Shown: piece after piece, positions 50,779-60,269 of the stretch
How the letters are laid out: each line of letters begins with the position of its first letter
Position numbering within the stretch: position 1 is the stretch's first letter
Source of the DNA: Desnuesiella massiliensis
GTDB taxonomy: Bacteria; Bacillota; Clostridia; Clostridiales; Clostridiaceae
Reading direction: 5' to 3'
DNA length: 64,000 nt
Assembly (NCBI RefSeq): GCF_001403615.1
Contig: NZ_LN879455.1
Span: 558,001-622,000, forward strand
The notes under the pieces: generated by a model
Seen by the model: the letters and a program-made list of their open reading frames with translations, nothing else
The model's database searches: none
What the model was told of the DNA's origin: nothing
Program-made: the position numbers and the translations under genes

Positions 50779-51684
50779 ATGAAAATAGGAGTATTAATGG
50801 GGGGGATTTCTTCAGAGCGAGAAATTTCATTAAAAACTGGTGAAGAGATGGTAGCTAATTTAAATAAGGATAAATATGAGGTTTTTCCTATAATACTAAA
50901 CAGCAAAGAGGATGTAATTGAAAAGGTAAGAGAGATAGATTTTGCACTATTAGCTTTACATGGTAAATTTGGAGAGGATGGTACTATTCAATCCATACTG
51001 CAAACTTTAAACATACCTTATTCCGGATGTGGCTCTTTGAGCAGTGCTATATGTATGGACAAAGATATAACTAAGAAAGTATTAAAAGCTGAAAATATAA
51101 GGACAGCTAATTGGATTATAGTAAAGTCCACTGAAGATTTAGCAGAGGAAAATATTAAGGAATTGAATTATCCTTTAGTAGTAAAACCCAATAATGGAGG
51201 ATCCAGCGTAGCTACTAACATAGTTTTTTCCTTAGAAGAGATGGCTAGGTCTGTAGAAGAAGCTCTTAAGTATGATTCAGAGGTAATGATAGAGGAATAT
51301 ATAAAGGGAGATGAAATAACTTGTCCTATATTAAATGGACAAATGCTTCCTGTACTAGCTATAAAGCCAAAGTCAAGCTTTTTCGATTATACCTCTAAAT
51401 ATGCAGATGGTGGTGCAGATGAGTTTATCATAGAATTGAAAGAAGAGCTCCATAAAGAGGTGGAGGCTATGGCATTAAAATGCTGGAAGGCACTGAAGTG
51501 TAGCGTATATGCAAGAGTGGATATGATTGTAAAAGAAGGAGTTCCCTATATATTAGAGGTAAATACCTTACCAGGCATGACTAGGAATAGTTTATTACCT
51601 AAAAGTGCTGCAGGGGTTAATATAAGCTTTTCTAAATTGTTAGATTTAATAATTGAATATTCTTTAAAGGAAAATAGAGTATAG
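50779..51684 (+). CDS. ddl: D-alanine-D-alanine ligase
   Basis: 301 residues from ATG 50779 (GGAGGT 7 nt upstream; the ATG at 50776 is closer to it). Motifs: GVLMGGISSEREISLKTG (N-terminal), ALHGKFGEDGTIQSIL (~62), PYSGCGSLSSAICMDKDITK (~83-102), VKPNNGGSSVATN, and C-terminal LEVNTLPGMTRNSLLPKSA. ATP-grasp enzyme that makes the peptidoglycan D-Ala-D-Ala dipeptide. The F/Y-type active site DYTSKYADG argues for D-Ala-D-Ala rather than D-Ala-D-Lac, though I cannot prove it by eye. Single-gene unit with terminator. Confidence 0.95.
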   Translation: MKIGVLMGGISSEREISLKTGEEMVANLNKDKYEVFPIILNSKEDVIEKVREIDFALLALHGKFGEDGTIQSILQTLNIPYSGCGSLSSAICMDKDITKKVLKAENIRTANWIIVKSTEDLAEENIKELNYPLVVKPNNGGSSVATNIVFSLEEMARSVEEALKYDSEVMIEEYIKGDEITCPILNGQMLPVLAIKPKSSFFDYTSKYADGGADEFIIELKEELHKEVEAMALKCWKALKCSVYARVDMIVKEGVPYILEVNTLPGMTRNSLLPKSAAGVNISFSKLLDLIIEYSLKENRV

Positions 51685-51685
51685 G

Positions 51686-51711
51686 AAAAAAGCGACGTAG
51701 GTCGCTTTTTT
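51686..51711. terminator. Terminator after ddl
   Basis: AAAAAAGCGAC / GTCGCTTTTTT arms with a GTAG loop, the same arm sequence as the terminator beside repeat copy 1 at 7171; abuts repeat copy 3. Confidence 0.9.
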
Positions 51712-51923
51712 AATGCACATTTCACAATGCACAATTCACAATTAATGAGGATTTTTCTCCGTTGCTCTACGAAAAATCTTATATTATATTTTCAAAGCGG
51801 CTTTGCAAATTTTAAAAGCTGTGGCTAAGCATTAGCCACGCTTCATAAATTCTGAATTTTTTCGTAACGTTAGTGGAGAAAAGATTTCCTTCATTGTGAA
51901 TTGTGCACTGTGCATTGTGAATT
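51712..51923. repeat. MITE-like palindromic repeat, family 1, copy 3 (inverted)
   Basis: About 212 bp in opposite orientation to copies 1 and 2: the internal GGCTAAGCATTAGCCACGCT and TTCATAAATTCTGAATTTTT are the reverse complement of their centre. Ends are AATGCACATTTCACAATGCA and TGTGCACTGTGCATTGTGAA. Lies between convergent ddl and the M42 peptidase gene. Confidence 0.8.
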
Positions 51924-51925
51924 AA

Positions 51926-51952
51926 ATAAAGGTTGTGCTGCAACTTTTATTA
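51926..51952 (-). terminator. Terminator after the M42 peptidase gene
   Basis: Minus strand AATAAAAGTTG / CAACCTTTATT arms with a CAGCA loop; abuts repeat copy 3. Confidence 0.75.
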
Positions 51953-51958
51953 AGAGTG

Positions 51959-53008
51959 TTATTTTTTCAAAGAATACTGTATTACTAAATTTAAAGTAGC
52001 CAATAGAGCATCCATATGAGTTCTTTCATAAGCATGAGAAGCAAAGACGCCAGGTCCTATTAAACCGGCTTTTACATCCCAACCAGCACCTAGAGCAGCA
52101 GAGGCATCTGAACCGTAGAAGGGGTAGATGTCTATCTTATAATCAATATCATGCTCTTTGCAAGTTTCTATTAAAGATTTTCTTAAGTCATAATCATAAG
52201 GTCCAGAGGAATCTTTGGCACAGATACAAACAGAGTATTCAGAAGAGTTTTGACCAGGACCAGGAGCGCCCATATCTACAGCAATAAATTCTTTTGTGTT
52301 TTCTGGTATGGAAGCCTTAGCACCATGACCTACTTCTTCATAATTACTTATAAAAAAATTAGTGGTATAAGGTAAAGTTACCTTATTTTCTAGCATATAC
52401 TCAATAGCATATAGCAGTATAGCTACGCTAGCTTTATCATCTAGATATCTGCTCTTAATATACTCTTTCTCTGTAAATATAGTTCTGGTATCTAAGCATA
52501 TAAAATCACCTACATTTATTCCTAGATTTTCGACATCGGCTTTTGAGTTAACTCTTTCGTCAAGAATAACCTCCATATTTTGAGGTGTTCTCTTAAGCTC
52601 CCTTGCTTCATCACCACTTATATGAACTGAGGGTTTTATGGTTTGAATGGTACCAGTATATTTTGTACCCTCTAGAGTTTCAACAATACAATTCTCACCA
52701 TCTATGGAGGTCATCATATATCCGCCTATAGGAGTCAAGGATAAGGCTCCATTGGATTTAATCTCTTTAACCATGGCGCCTAGGGTGTCCACATGAGCAG
52801 AAAAGGTTCTTTGGTAATCATCCTCAGAGCCTTTTATGGTAACAATTATAGCTCCTTTGTTGGTTATAGTAAAGGTTGCCTTTAAGTTATCTAGTTCAGT
52901 TTTAATATAGTTCATTATATCATTAGTAAAGCCTGTGGGACTAGGTATGGTTAATATTTTTTCCAAATAATATTTTAACCTATTTTTATGGTGTGTTTTG
53001 TTATTCAT
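51959..53008 (-). CDS. M42 family metallopeptidase
   Basis: 349 residues. Dinuclear metal ligands are visible: FSAHVDTLGAM (His, Asp, ~72), SRYLDDKASVAILL (Asp, ~190), SNYEEVGHGA (catalytic Glu and ligand Glu, ~222), VDMGAPG (Asp) and YERTHMDALL (His, ~330). Cytoplasmic aminopeptidases of this family cut N-terminal residues from peptides and assemble into dodecamers. AAGGAGGATATTTAT precedes the ATG. Substrate preference is not readable here. The 249-bp gap to the next gene shows no gene or strong motif. Confidence 0.92.
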   Translation of the reverse strand: MNNKTHHKNRLKYYLEKILTIPSPTGFTNDIMNYIKTELDNLKATFTITNKGAIIVTIKGSEDDYQRTFSAHVDTLGAMVKEIKSNGALSLTPIGGYMMTSIDGENCIVETLEGTKYTGTIQTIKPSVHISGDEARELKRTPQNMEVILDERVNSKADVENLGINVGDFICLDTRTIFTEKEYIKSRYLDDKASVAILLYAIEYMLENKVTLPYTTNFFISNYEEVGHGAKASIPENTKEFIAVDMGAPGPGQNSSEYSVCICAKDSSGPYDYDLRKSLIETCKEHDIDYKIDIYPFYGSDASAALGAGWDVKAGLIGPGVFASHAYERTHMDALLATLNLVIQYSLKK

Positions 53009-53257
53009 ATAAATATCCTCCTTAATTTTTATATGTAAATTTTAACATACTGAAAAGTTTTTTTAAACAAATTTGAAATATATACGTATATATAATTAGA
53101 GAAAAATTTTATGAGACAGCTTTTAAATTTTGTTTAATAGTTGTATAGTATATATTGGACTTATTTTTGTAGTTTATTACATAAAATAAGTGAGAAAAAT
53201 CTTAGTTTTTATTAAGCTTTTATATTATAATATTATCATAGAGGAAAGGAGATTAAG

Positions 53258-54667
53258 ATGCGAAAAAGAAGGTTAAAGAAAAAATTTCCTATAATACTTT
53301 TAGCCTCAATTCTAACTATCATTGCTGTGGCTACATCCGCGTATATGATGTATATATATAAGGAAACCTCCAAATGGGATAATTTAGCCTATCCTGGAGT
53401 TAAAATAGAAGGCTTAGACTTAGGTGGTAAGAATGAAGAGCAGATTAAAAGTATTTTAAAAGATAAATATGGTGACGCCATATTAAAGAAGCAGTTATCA
53501 GTAAATCAAAATAACAAAAGCTATAACATGGATTATAGCAAGCTTAATTCCAAATATAATATTGACGAGGTAGCAAAAGAAGCTATTGCTTATGGAAAAG
53601 AGCAGAATATGCTTTCTAAATACAAAAATATAAAAAATTCCTTTGGAAAAGAACTCATTCTTAAATTTGATTATGATCCTAAGTATATAAAGGAATTTAT
53701 AGCTAGCATAGCTAAAAATATAAATAAAGAGCCTGTTAATGCTACTATCAAAAGCAACAATGGCAAGTTTGACATTACCAATGATATAAAAGGCTATAAA
53801 TTAGATGAAGAGGCCTTAGAAAAGAAAATTTTAGATAGCATTAATGGAGATATTAAGCAACAGACAGTAATTGATGCACCTATAAAAGCAGTAGAAGCTA
53901 GTGTTACTGCAGATAAATTAAGGACTATTAATGCAAAGATTGCTACTTTTTCAACTAATTATGCTAGCTCTAATTGGGAGAGAGCTTATAATGTAGAATT
54001 AGCTACAAAGGCAATCAACGGAAAAGTTCTTATGCCAGGTGAAACCTTTAGTTACAATGATGTAGTGGGTGAGAGAACAGTAGAGAAGGGGTATAAGGAT
54101 GCACCGGTTATAGTAGGCAATAAGGTTGAATCAGGCTTAGGCGGAGGCATATGTCAAGTTTCCAGTACTTTATATCAAGCAGTACTGAGAACAGGACTTA
54201 AATCAGTGGAGAGGATAAATCACTCATTGCAAACCAGTTACTTAGGTTTAGGTTTGGATGCTACTGTAGTATTTGGCGCACTAGATTATAAGTTTAAAAA
54301 CACCTTTGACTTTCCTATATATATAGAGGGAATTACTCAAAATAGAGTAGTATATTTTAATATTTACGGTAGTGGAAATATAAACAACAGAAGTTATCAA
54401 ATAATTCCAGAAGTTTATCAAACTATTCCTGCTAATGTGAAGACAGTGGATGATCCAAATTTACCAGAGGGACAAACAGTAGTTGAAAAAAATGCTGTAA
54501 ATGGATATAAGGTTAAGGTATATAGAAAGACCTATGAAGGCGAAAAATTAATTAGTACAGAGACTTTATCTAATGATTATTATTTACCTGTAGAGGGTAT
54601 AATTAAAAAGGGAACAAAAAAAGCTGAAACACCACCTCAAAATCCTCTACCACCAAAGCAACCTTAA
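53258..54667 (+). CDS. VanW family protein with PG_binding_4-like domain
   Basis: 469 residues: a basic N-terminus and one membrane helix (FPIILLASILTIIAVATSAYM, ~10-30), then a peptidoglycan-binding-4-like region (GVKIEGLDLGGKNEEQIKSI onward, ~47-205), a VanW domain (VLMPGETFSYNDVVGERTV, GLGGGICQVSSTLYQAVLR and ERINHSLQTSYL, ~255-365) and a G5-like tail ending in Pro-rich sequence. It is anchored with the body outside, where it likely binds cell wall. VanW is named from vancomycin clusters but its function is not known. AAAGGAGATTAAG precedes the ATG. Confidence 0.9.
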   Translation: MRKRRLKKKFPIILLASILTIIAVATSAYMMYIYKETSKWDNLAYPGVKIEGLDLGGKNEEQIKSILKDKYGDAILKKQLSVNQNNKSYNMDYSKLNSKYNIDEVAKEAIAYGKEQNMLSKYKNIKNSFGKELILKFDYDPKYIKEFIASIAKNINKEPVNATIKSNNGKFDITNDIKGYKLDEEALEKKILDSINGDIKQQTVIDAPIKAVEASVTADKLRTINAKIATFSTNYASSNWERAYNVELATKAINGKVLMPGETFSYNDVVGERTVEKGYKDAPVIVGNKVESGLGGGICQVSSTLYQAVLRTGLKSVERINHSLQTSYLGLGLDATVVFGALDYKFKNTFDFPIYIEGITQNRVVYFNIYGSGNINNRSYQIIPEVYQTIPANVKTVDDPNLPEGQTVVEKNAVNGYKVKVYRKTYEGEKLISTETLSNDYYLPVEGIIKKGTKKAETPPQNPLPPKQP

Positions 54668-54693
54668 GAAATTAATTGTTTTTGGAGATGTTT

Positions 54694-54727
54694 AAAATAG
54701 AGCTTTTTATAAAAGCTCTATTTTTTA
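54694..54727 (+). terminator. Intrinsic terminator after the VanW gene
   Basis: Perfect arms AAAATAGAGCTTTT / AAAAGCTCTATTTT followed by TT. Confidence 0.88.
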
Positions 54728-54838
54728 TAAAGTTATGTAATAAAATGATTTTTTTAATTTCCAAATATATGATATAATAAATTCTAGAAAATTTAGATTA
54801 TTGGAAAGAAAGGGGACGCAATAATTAAATATTGCAAT

Positions 54839-55795
54839 GTGCAAAATATGAGAGAAACAAAATTAATTGAATCAATAGTGGATAACGTAGAAAAGGTTAT
54901 TATAGGTAAAAGAAAAGAGATAATTAATATTATAAAGGGTATTATAGGTAAAGGACATATTCTTATAGAAGACGTACCGGGCGTAGGTAAGACTACTTTA
55001 GTAAAAGCTTTGGCTAAATCTATGAATTTATCCTACAGCAGAATTCAGTTCACTCCAGATCTGTTACCTTCAGATATAACAGGAATTTCTATATATAATC
55101 AAAGAGATATGCAGTTCGAATTTAAAAAAGGGCCTATTTTTGCTAATATAGTCCTTGCAGATGAAATAAATAGAACATCACCTAAAACTCAATCAGCCTT
55201 ATTAGAGGTTATGGAAGAGCATCAGGTTTCTGAAGGAAATAATACCTATAAGCTAGAGGAACCCTTTTTTGTTCTAGCCACTCAAAATCCTATTGAATAT
55301 GAGGGAACCTTTACTTTGCCAGAAGCTCAATTAGATAGGTTTATGATGAAAGTAGCTATCGGTCATCCTTCAAAGGAAAGTGAAGCAAAAATATTAGAAG
55401 TATATAGAGAAAAGAATCCATTAAGCGAAATTAGCGCCGTAATTACCATAGAGGATATTTTATTTTTACAAGAGTCTGTTAGAAAAGTTAAAGTAGCAAA
55501 GGCTATAAATGAATATATTGTTGAAATTGCGAATGCTTCTAGGAAGAGTAATTATATAAACTTAGGTATTAGTACTAGAGCAGCATTAGCCTTACTAAGA
55601 GTTTCTCAAGCTACTGCATTAATAAATGGAAGAGATTATGTTTTACCAGAGGATGTGAAGGAAAATGCTGAATTAGTTCTAGGTCATAGGATTACGCTAT
55701 CTTCTTTGGCGAGAGCCAATAGCTATGAAAAAGAAAGCATAATATCTGATATAGTTAAAAATGTACCAGTTCCAAAGGTGATGACAAATGATTAG
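54839..55795 (+). CDS. MoxR-type AAA+ ATPase (MoxR-DUF58-transglutaminase operon)
   Basis: 318 residues. Walker A EDVPGVGKTTLVKAL (~41-55), QFTPDLLPSDITG, Walker B IVLADEINRTSPKTQSALLE (~104), and ATQNPIEYEGTFTLPEAQLD are the standard MoxR set. The start is uncertain: the GTG at 54839 has its nearest AGGGG 23 nt upstream, and the ATG at 54848 is no better. It overlaps the DUF58 gene by 8 nt. This trio is a widespread conserved cluster tied to envelope or protein assembly functions; the client is not known here. Confidence 0.92.
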   Translation: MQNMRETKLIESIVDNVEKVIIGKRKEIINIIKGIIGKGHILIEDVPGVGKTTLVKALAKSMNLSYSRIQFTPDLLPSDITGISIYNQRDMQFEFKKGPIFANIVLADEINRTSPKTQSALLEVMEEHQVSEGNNTYKLEEPFFVLATQNPIEYEGTFTLPEAQLDRFMMKVAIGHPSKESEAKILEVYREKNPLSEISAVITIEDILFLQESVRKVKVAKAINEYIVEIANASRKSNYINLGISTRAALALLRVSQATALINGRDYVLPEDVKENAELVLGHRITLSSLARANSYEKESIISDIVKNVPVPKVMTND

Positions 55796-56975
55796 AGTTA
55801 ACATTAGATTTGTGGTTTTAACAATTCTAGCCTATATATTTGCATATATACAGGGTGGGAACTTACCCTATACTATATTTTATGCTCTTTTTATAACCTT
55901 GATTTTTTCAATTTTTACCATATTTATTCTATCTATAAGTATTGGTATAGACATCCGCATGGAGGAAAGAGTATATATTTGCGGAGATATAGCTCCTATT
56001 TCTATTTTGGCCAATAATAGGAGCATAATTCCCTCACCCTATGTAGTTATTAAAAATAATATTATTTCATTATTTAATCCTAAGTTCATTGGAGAGCTTA
56101 TTAGCCTAAAGTTTGATGAAACGAAAAATCTAAAATATAATATTAATTTTAAAAACAGAGGTATATATGATATAGGAAGTATGTCAGTATCTATAAGGGA
56201 TCTGTTTTGCATTTTTACAGTAAATAAAAGTATTAAGAAAAATACTTTTGTAAAGGTATATCCAAAAATCTATGAATTAGAAAAATCCATATTAAAAAGT
56301 GCAGATATTTTTAAAAATGCCACCTCTACTAAAAGCAGTATAGAGGACATGTATTCTGTTAAGGATATGAGAAAATATAGAGATGGAGATAATTTAAAAA
56401 GAATAAATTGGAAGGTTAGTGCGAAACTTAATGAATTGTTTGTAAGAAATTTTGAAACAGTATCTGGCCAAGAATTAAATATATTCTTAGATATGAATAA
56501 ATCTAATTATAATATGGACAGAGAAGGTATTCTTGAAGAAAAAATGGTGGATTTTTGTTCTTCCTTAGTAAACTTTGCAGTATCAAGAGATATTAAGTCC
56601 AAGCTTTTTATAAATTGTAATGGATTTATAGAATATGATGTAGAGAATAAGGAAGATCTCCAAAATTTACAGGAACTTTTTTTAACTCAAAAGAGTGATG
56701 GAGACTTTAGCTTCTTAAGATTTATTAATTCTCATAGAAATAAATTATCAAGCTTGAGCGGAGTAGCTATTATAACAGGGAAAATATCTGATGCCTTGAC
56801 TAACTCTCTTATGAATATGCAGGATGTAGGATATAAAATAATTGTATTTTATACCAATAAAACCTCTGAGGACATTAAAAATTCAGAGTTTCTAAATAAG
56901 ATTGGAGTAGAATGTATAAATATTTGTGAACTAATTAGGTGCATAGAAGAAAGAGAGAACGCTGCTGAGGCCTAA
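55788..56975 (+). CDS. DUF58 domain protein
   Basis: 395 residues. Two membrane helices at the N-terminus (~7-50), then a beta-rich region, and the DUF58 core SVKDMRKYRDGDNLKRINWK (~190-209) followed by a VWA-like segment starting LNIFLDMNKSNYNMD. DUF58 proteins pair with MoxR ATPases as putative VWA-type partners. It overlaps moxR by 8 nt and precedes the transglutaminase gene by 32 bp in one operon. Confidence 0.9.
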   Translation: MIRVNIRFVVLTILAYIFAYIQGGNLPYTIFYALFITLIFSIFTIFILSISIGIDIRMEERVYICGDIAPISILANNRSIIPSPYVVIKNNIISLFNPKFIGELISLKFDETKNLKYNINFKNRGIYDIGSMSVSIRDLFCIFTVNKSIKKNTFVKVYPKIYELEKSILKSADIFKNATSTKSSIEDMYSVKDMRKYRDGDNLKRINWKVSAKLNELFVRNFETVSGQELNIFLDMNKSNYNMDREGILEEKMVDFCSSLVNFAVSRDIKSKLFINCNGFIEYDVENKEDLQNLQELFLTQKSDGDFSFLRFINSHRNKLSSLSGVAIITGKISDALTNSLMNMQDVGYKIIVFYTNKTSEDIKNSEFLNKIGVECINICELIRCIEERENAAEA

Positions 56976-57007
56976 TAAAAAGCCTTAAGGAAGATAGGTG
57001 ATAATAT

Positions 57008-59200
57008 TTGAATTGGTTTAAAAATAAAAAGCTACACATACTTTTTATATATTTAAATATGCTATTTATTTTAGGAGTTATGAGAGTATGTTATGACATT
57101 CAAGATTTTAATTATGCATTAGTTACTTTTTGGTTCTTTATAGCTCTAATAATTTATTGGTTTTATCAAATTATTTTGTTAAAACCCAAGCACAAATTTA
57201 TTTTTACTTTAATAGTAATAATAGCCCTAAGTGCCTATAGTTTCTATTCTAAGGACTTCATAAATAATTTTTTTGTTAAAGGTATTATAGAAAACATAGA
57301 TGTAATAAACACGAATTTAGTTAAAGGAAGAAATAATAGTTTTTATCTATTTGAAAATATCTTTATGATAATGATACCTATAATAAGTATTTTAACTCTA
57401 TTTCTAGATTCCAAAGGTCTTTTAAATATAATAGTATTCATTAATATATCAATTCTAGTGTTTTTGTGGTATCTAGGTTATACTGATGGAGTTAAACAAG
57501 GTTTAACTAAATTCGTTGTATTGAGTATAATTACCTATGCTTTAAATGACAATGATAATTATCTCAAAAAATTAAGTAAAAGTGGCATAAAATTGAGTAT
57601 TGAGAACGGAAGTATTATAAGCCAGATAATAGTTATAGCGATTATTATCTCTGGTATTATATTGTTCTTGCCTCAAGAGTATGAAGGAAAGTATGGAAAG
57701 CTAATAACTGATAAGTTTACAAATAGATTTTCTGTAAATCCTAATGAACAAGGGAGCACCTCTAAAGGTAAAAATTCTAATCAATATAAACTATCTTTTT
57801 CGGGTTATAGTGATAGCGAAAAAAAACTAGGGGGGAAGATAACCTTAAGCTCAGCCACTGCCTTTAGGGTAGATTCAACAGAGGCTTACCATTTAAAAGG
57901 TTCTGTTAAAGATATATATACGGGAAACTCATGGAGAAATACCGCTGTAACCTATGAAAATAGCAATATTAGCAATATTATAAGAAATAGGGGAGAATAT
58001 ATGAGAGTAGGTAAGAAGTCGATGTATATCCACCCCGATAAGCTAAACATATACACCATGTTTGTCCCAATTAATGCTTTTTCCATATCACTACAAGGAG
58101 GAAATGTATACAATAACTCAGAAAACGGTGTATACTTAAATGATAAACCTGTAGAAAATCCTTATCAAATAGAATTCTATGATGAAAAAAGCATTGATCT
58201 TGCAATAAATCAACAAATAATAACTAGAGGTCGAAACAAATACACTGGAGCCTTTTATAGTAAGTATACTCAAATCCCTGATAGCGTAACCGATAGAACT
58301 AAGGAACTTGTGTATAAAATTGTGGATGGAGCACAAAATGACCTTGAAAAGGTTGAAAGGATAAAAAATTACTTAAGTAAAAATTACTCTTATTCTCTAG
58401 AAGTTTCAAATGTACCAACGGATGCAGATTTTGTTGATTATTTTTTATTTAATGAAAAGAAGGGTTATTGTGTATATTTTGCTACAGCTACTACTATAAT
58501 GTTAAGAATAACAGGAATACCTGCCAGGTATGTTGAAGGGTTTAAAATGCCGCCTAAAGCAGAGGCGGATGGTTTTTACACTGTAACTAACGAGGATGCA
58601 CATGCATGGACAGAAGTGTGTTTAGATAGTGATCAGGAGGTTTGGTCTATAGCAGATTGCTCACCTACACCTACAGAGATTAGAGAACAAAGCATCCAAA
58701 ATCCATCTGGAGAATCAACTATTATAAATGACAATGAAAATATAGATCCTAAACAAAAAAATAGAAAACCTCAGGAAGAAGAAACTTCAAATCAAGAGAC
58801 CAATAAAACCTATATTGATATTCAGAGTATTTTAATATATGGAGCTATTTTATTAATAATTCTATACCTTATTATAAGAAATGGTATATTGATTCTCCAA
58901 AAAAATAAAATTATAAAATCAAATAGTATAATTCCGCTATATAAATATGCTCTAAGAAGACTAAAAACTGTAGGAATAGTAAAGTCATCCTTTGAAACTG
59001 ATATGGAGTTTATAGCTAATCTTCCGACAGAAGAATTGAGAAAAGAGCTTAAGCCTTTAGTTAACCAGGTATATAGAGAATACTATGGTGGATATAAAGA
59101 TTCTGATGTGGATAAGGCTTATATATATAAATATCTAGAAGGATATATAAAGGGGACTAAAAATACATTTGTATATTATTTAAGGAGATATATTATTTAA
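57008..59200 (+). CDS. Membrane transglutaminase-like protein (TgpA type)
   Basis: 730 residues from TTG 57008 with an AGGAAGATAGGTGA stretch upstream. About six membrane helices at ~8-225, a large extracytoplasmic part, a transglutaminase core with catalytic Cys in KKGYCVYFATATTIMLRI (~487), His in NEDAHAWTEVCL (~531) and Asp in WSIADCSPTP (~549), then one membrane helix (~607-625) and a cytoplasmic C-terminal DUF4129-like region. The intact triad suggests activity. It completes the MoxR-DUF58-transglutaminase operon. Confidence 0.9.
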   Translation: MNWFKNKKLHILFIYLNMLFILGVMRVCYDIQDFNYALVTFWFFIALIIYWFYQIILLKPKHKFIFTLIVIIALSAYSFYSKDFINNFFVKGIIENIDVINTNLVKGRNNSFYLFENIFMIMIPIISILTLFLDSKGLLNIIVFINISILVFLWYLGYTDGVKQGLTKFVVLSIITYALNDNDNYLKKLSKSGIKLSIENGSIISQIIVIAIIISGIILFLPQEYEGKYGKLITDKFTNRFSVNPNEQGSTSKGKNSNQYKLSFSGYSDSEKKLGGKITLSSATAFRVDSTEAYHLKGSVKDIYTGNSWRNTAVTYENSNISNIIRNRGEYMRVGKKSMYIHPDKLNIYTMFVPINAFSISLQGGNVYNNSENGVYLNDKPVENPYQIEFYDEKSIDLAINQQIITRGRNKYTGAFYSKYTQIPDSVTDRTKELVYKIVDGAQNDLEKVERIKNYLSKNYSYSLEVSNVPTDADFVDYFLFNEKKGYCVYFATATTIMLRITGIPARYVEGFKMPPKAEADGFYTVTNEDAHAWTEVCLDSDQEVWSIADCSPTPTEIREQSIQNPSGESTIINDNENIDPKQKNRKPQEEETSNQETNKTYIDIQSILIYGAILLIILYLIIRNGILILQKNKIIKSNSIIPLYKYALRRLKTVGIVKSSFETDMEFIANLPTEELRKELKPLVNQVYREYYGGYKDSDVDKAYIYKYLEGYIKGTKNTFVYYLRRYII

Positions 59201-59210
59201 TATATGTTTT

Positions 59211-59241
59211 AAAAATAGGGTAGTTAAACTATCCTATTTTT
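59211..59241 (+). terminator. Intrinsic terminator after the transglutaminase gene
   Basis: AAAATAGGGTAGTT / AACTATCCTATTTTT arms with one G-T pair and a tiny loop. Confidence 0.82.
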
Positions 59242-59325
59242 ATGTTTATTTGGTATAATGTTTTTGGAAGAGATAAAAAATATAAAATAAAATTTCATAT
59301 ACAATGGATAACAGGAGGAGAACAA

Positions 59326-60156
59326 ATGCAGTATAAATTGTTGTGTACAGATATGGATGGTACATTATTAACTAGTGATAAAAAAATTACGGAAAGGACT
59401 AAACGCGCCATTGAACTAGCTCATGAAAAAGGAGTGAAGATTGCTGTTAGTACAGGGAGAATGTTTAACTCCGCTTATTATTATGCAGATTTAATAGGAG
59501 TAAAAGCACCAGTAATTTCTGCTAATGGGGCCTTTATAAGAGAAAAAGATAGAGATAAAGTCATATATAAATCTAATTTAGGATATAATAATTGTAAAAA
59601 AATTGTAAATATATTGGGAAAATATGATATATGTCCTCATTTTCATACACCAAATTCTATATTTTCTGGTGATTTAGTGCATTCCTCTAAAATATACTCA
59701 GAACTTAATAAATATTTGCCTCCTAATTGTCAGATAGCTATTAACATAGTTAATGAGTGGGATAAAGTCTTTAGGGACAATGAAGAGGATATTGTAAAAT
59801 GCATTGGAGTAGATGACGATATAGAGAAGGTGAAGAAGGCGAAAGAGGAATTGTTATGTTTGGGAGGTATAGAGGTAGTAAGCTCCTACTCAAATAATTT
59901 TGAAATTATGGCAAAGGGAGTTTCTAAGGGTAGAGGAGTAGAGTTATTAGCTGGATTTTATGGGTTAACCCCTGAAGAAATAATCTGCGTTGGAGATAAT
60001 GAAAATGACATTTCTATGATAGAGTATGCTGGACTTGGGGTAGCTATGGGAAATGCTGAGGAAGAGGTAAAGGCTATAGCTCAATTTATTACGGAAACTA
60101 ATGATTGTGATGGCGTAGCAAAAGTAATTGAAAAATTTATTCTAGGATCTAAATAA
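59326..60156 (+). CDS. Cof-type HAD hydrolase
   Basis: 276 residues from ATG 59326 (AGGAGGAGAACAA upstream). HAD motif I is CTDMDGTLLTS (~7-17), motif II ISTGR-like AVSTGRMFNS, motif III Lys in KGVSKGRGVELL, motif IV GDNENDISMIEYAGLGVAMG (~222-241). The C2B cap between motifs fits the Cof/YbiV-like group, which dephosphorylates small sugar phosphates, flavin mononucleotide or pyridoxal phosphate. The exact substrate is unknown. Confidence 0.9.
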   Translation: MQYKLLCTDMDGTLLTSDKKITERTKRAIELAHEKGVKIAVSTGRMFNSAYYYADLIGVKAPVISANGAFIREKDRDKVIYKSNLGYNNCKKIVNILGKYDICPHFHTPNSIFSGDLVHSSKIYSELNKYLPPNCQIAINIVNEWDKVFRDNEEDIVKCIGVDDDIEKVKKAKEELLCLGGIEVVSSYSNNFEIMAKGVSKGRGVELLAGFYGLTPEEIICVGDNENDISMIEYAGLGVAMGNAEEEVKAIAQFITETNDCDGVAKVIEKFILGSK

Positions 60157-60269
60157 AAATAAATATATAAATTCTCTCGTACCTAAAAGCACTAAATTAT
60201 ATGACTTTACTTAGGCTTGTTAATAGTTTAATATTATTAATATATTTGAAAACTATGGAGGTAATAGTA

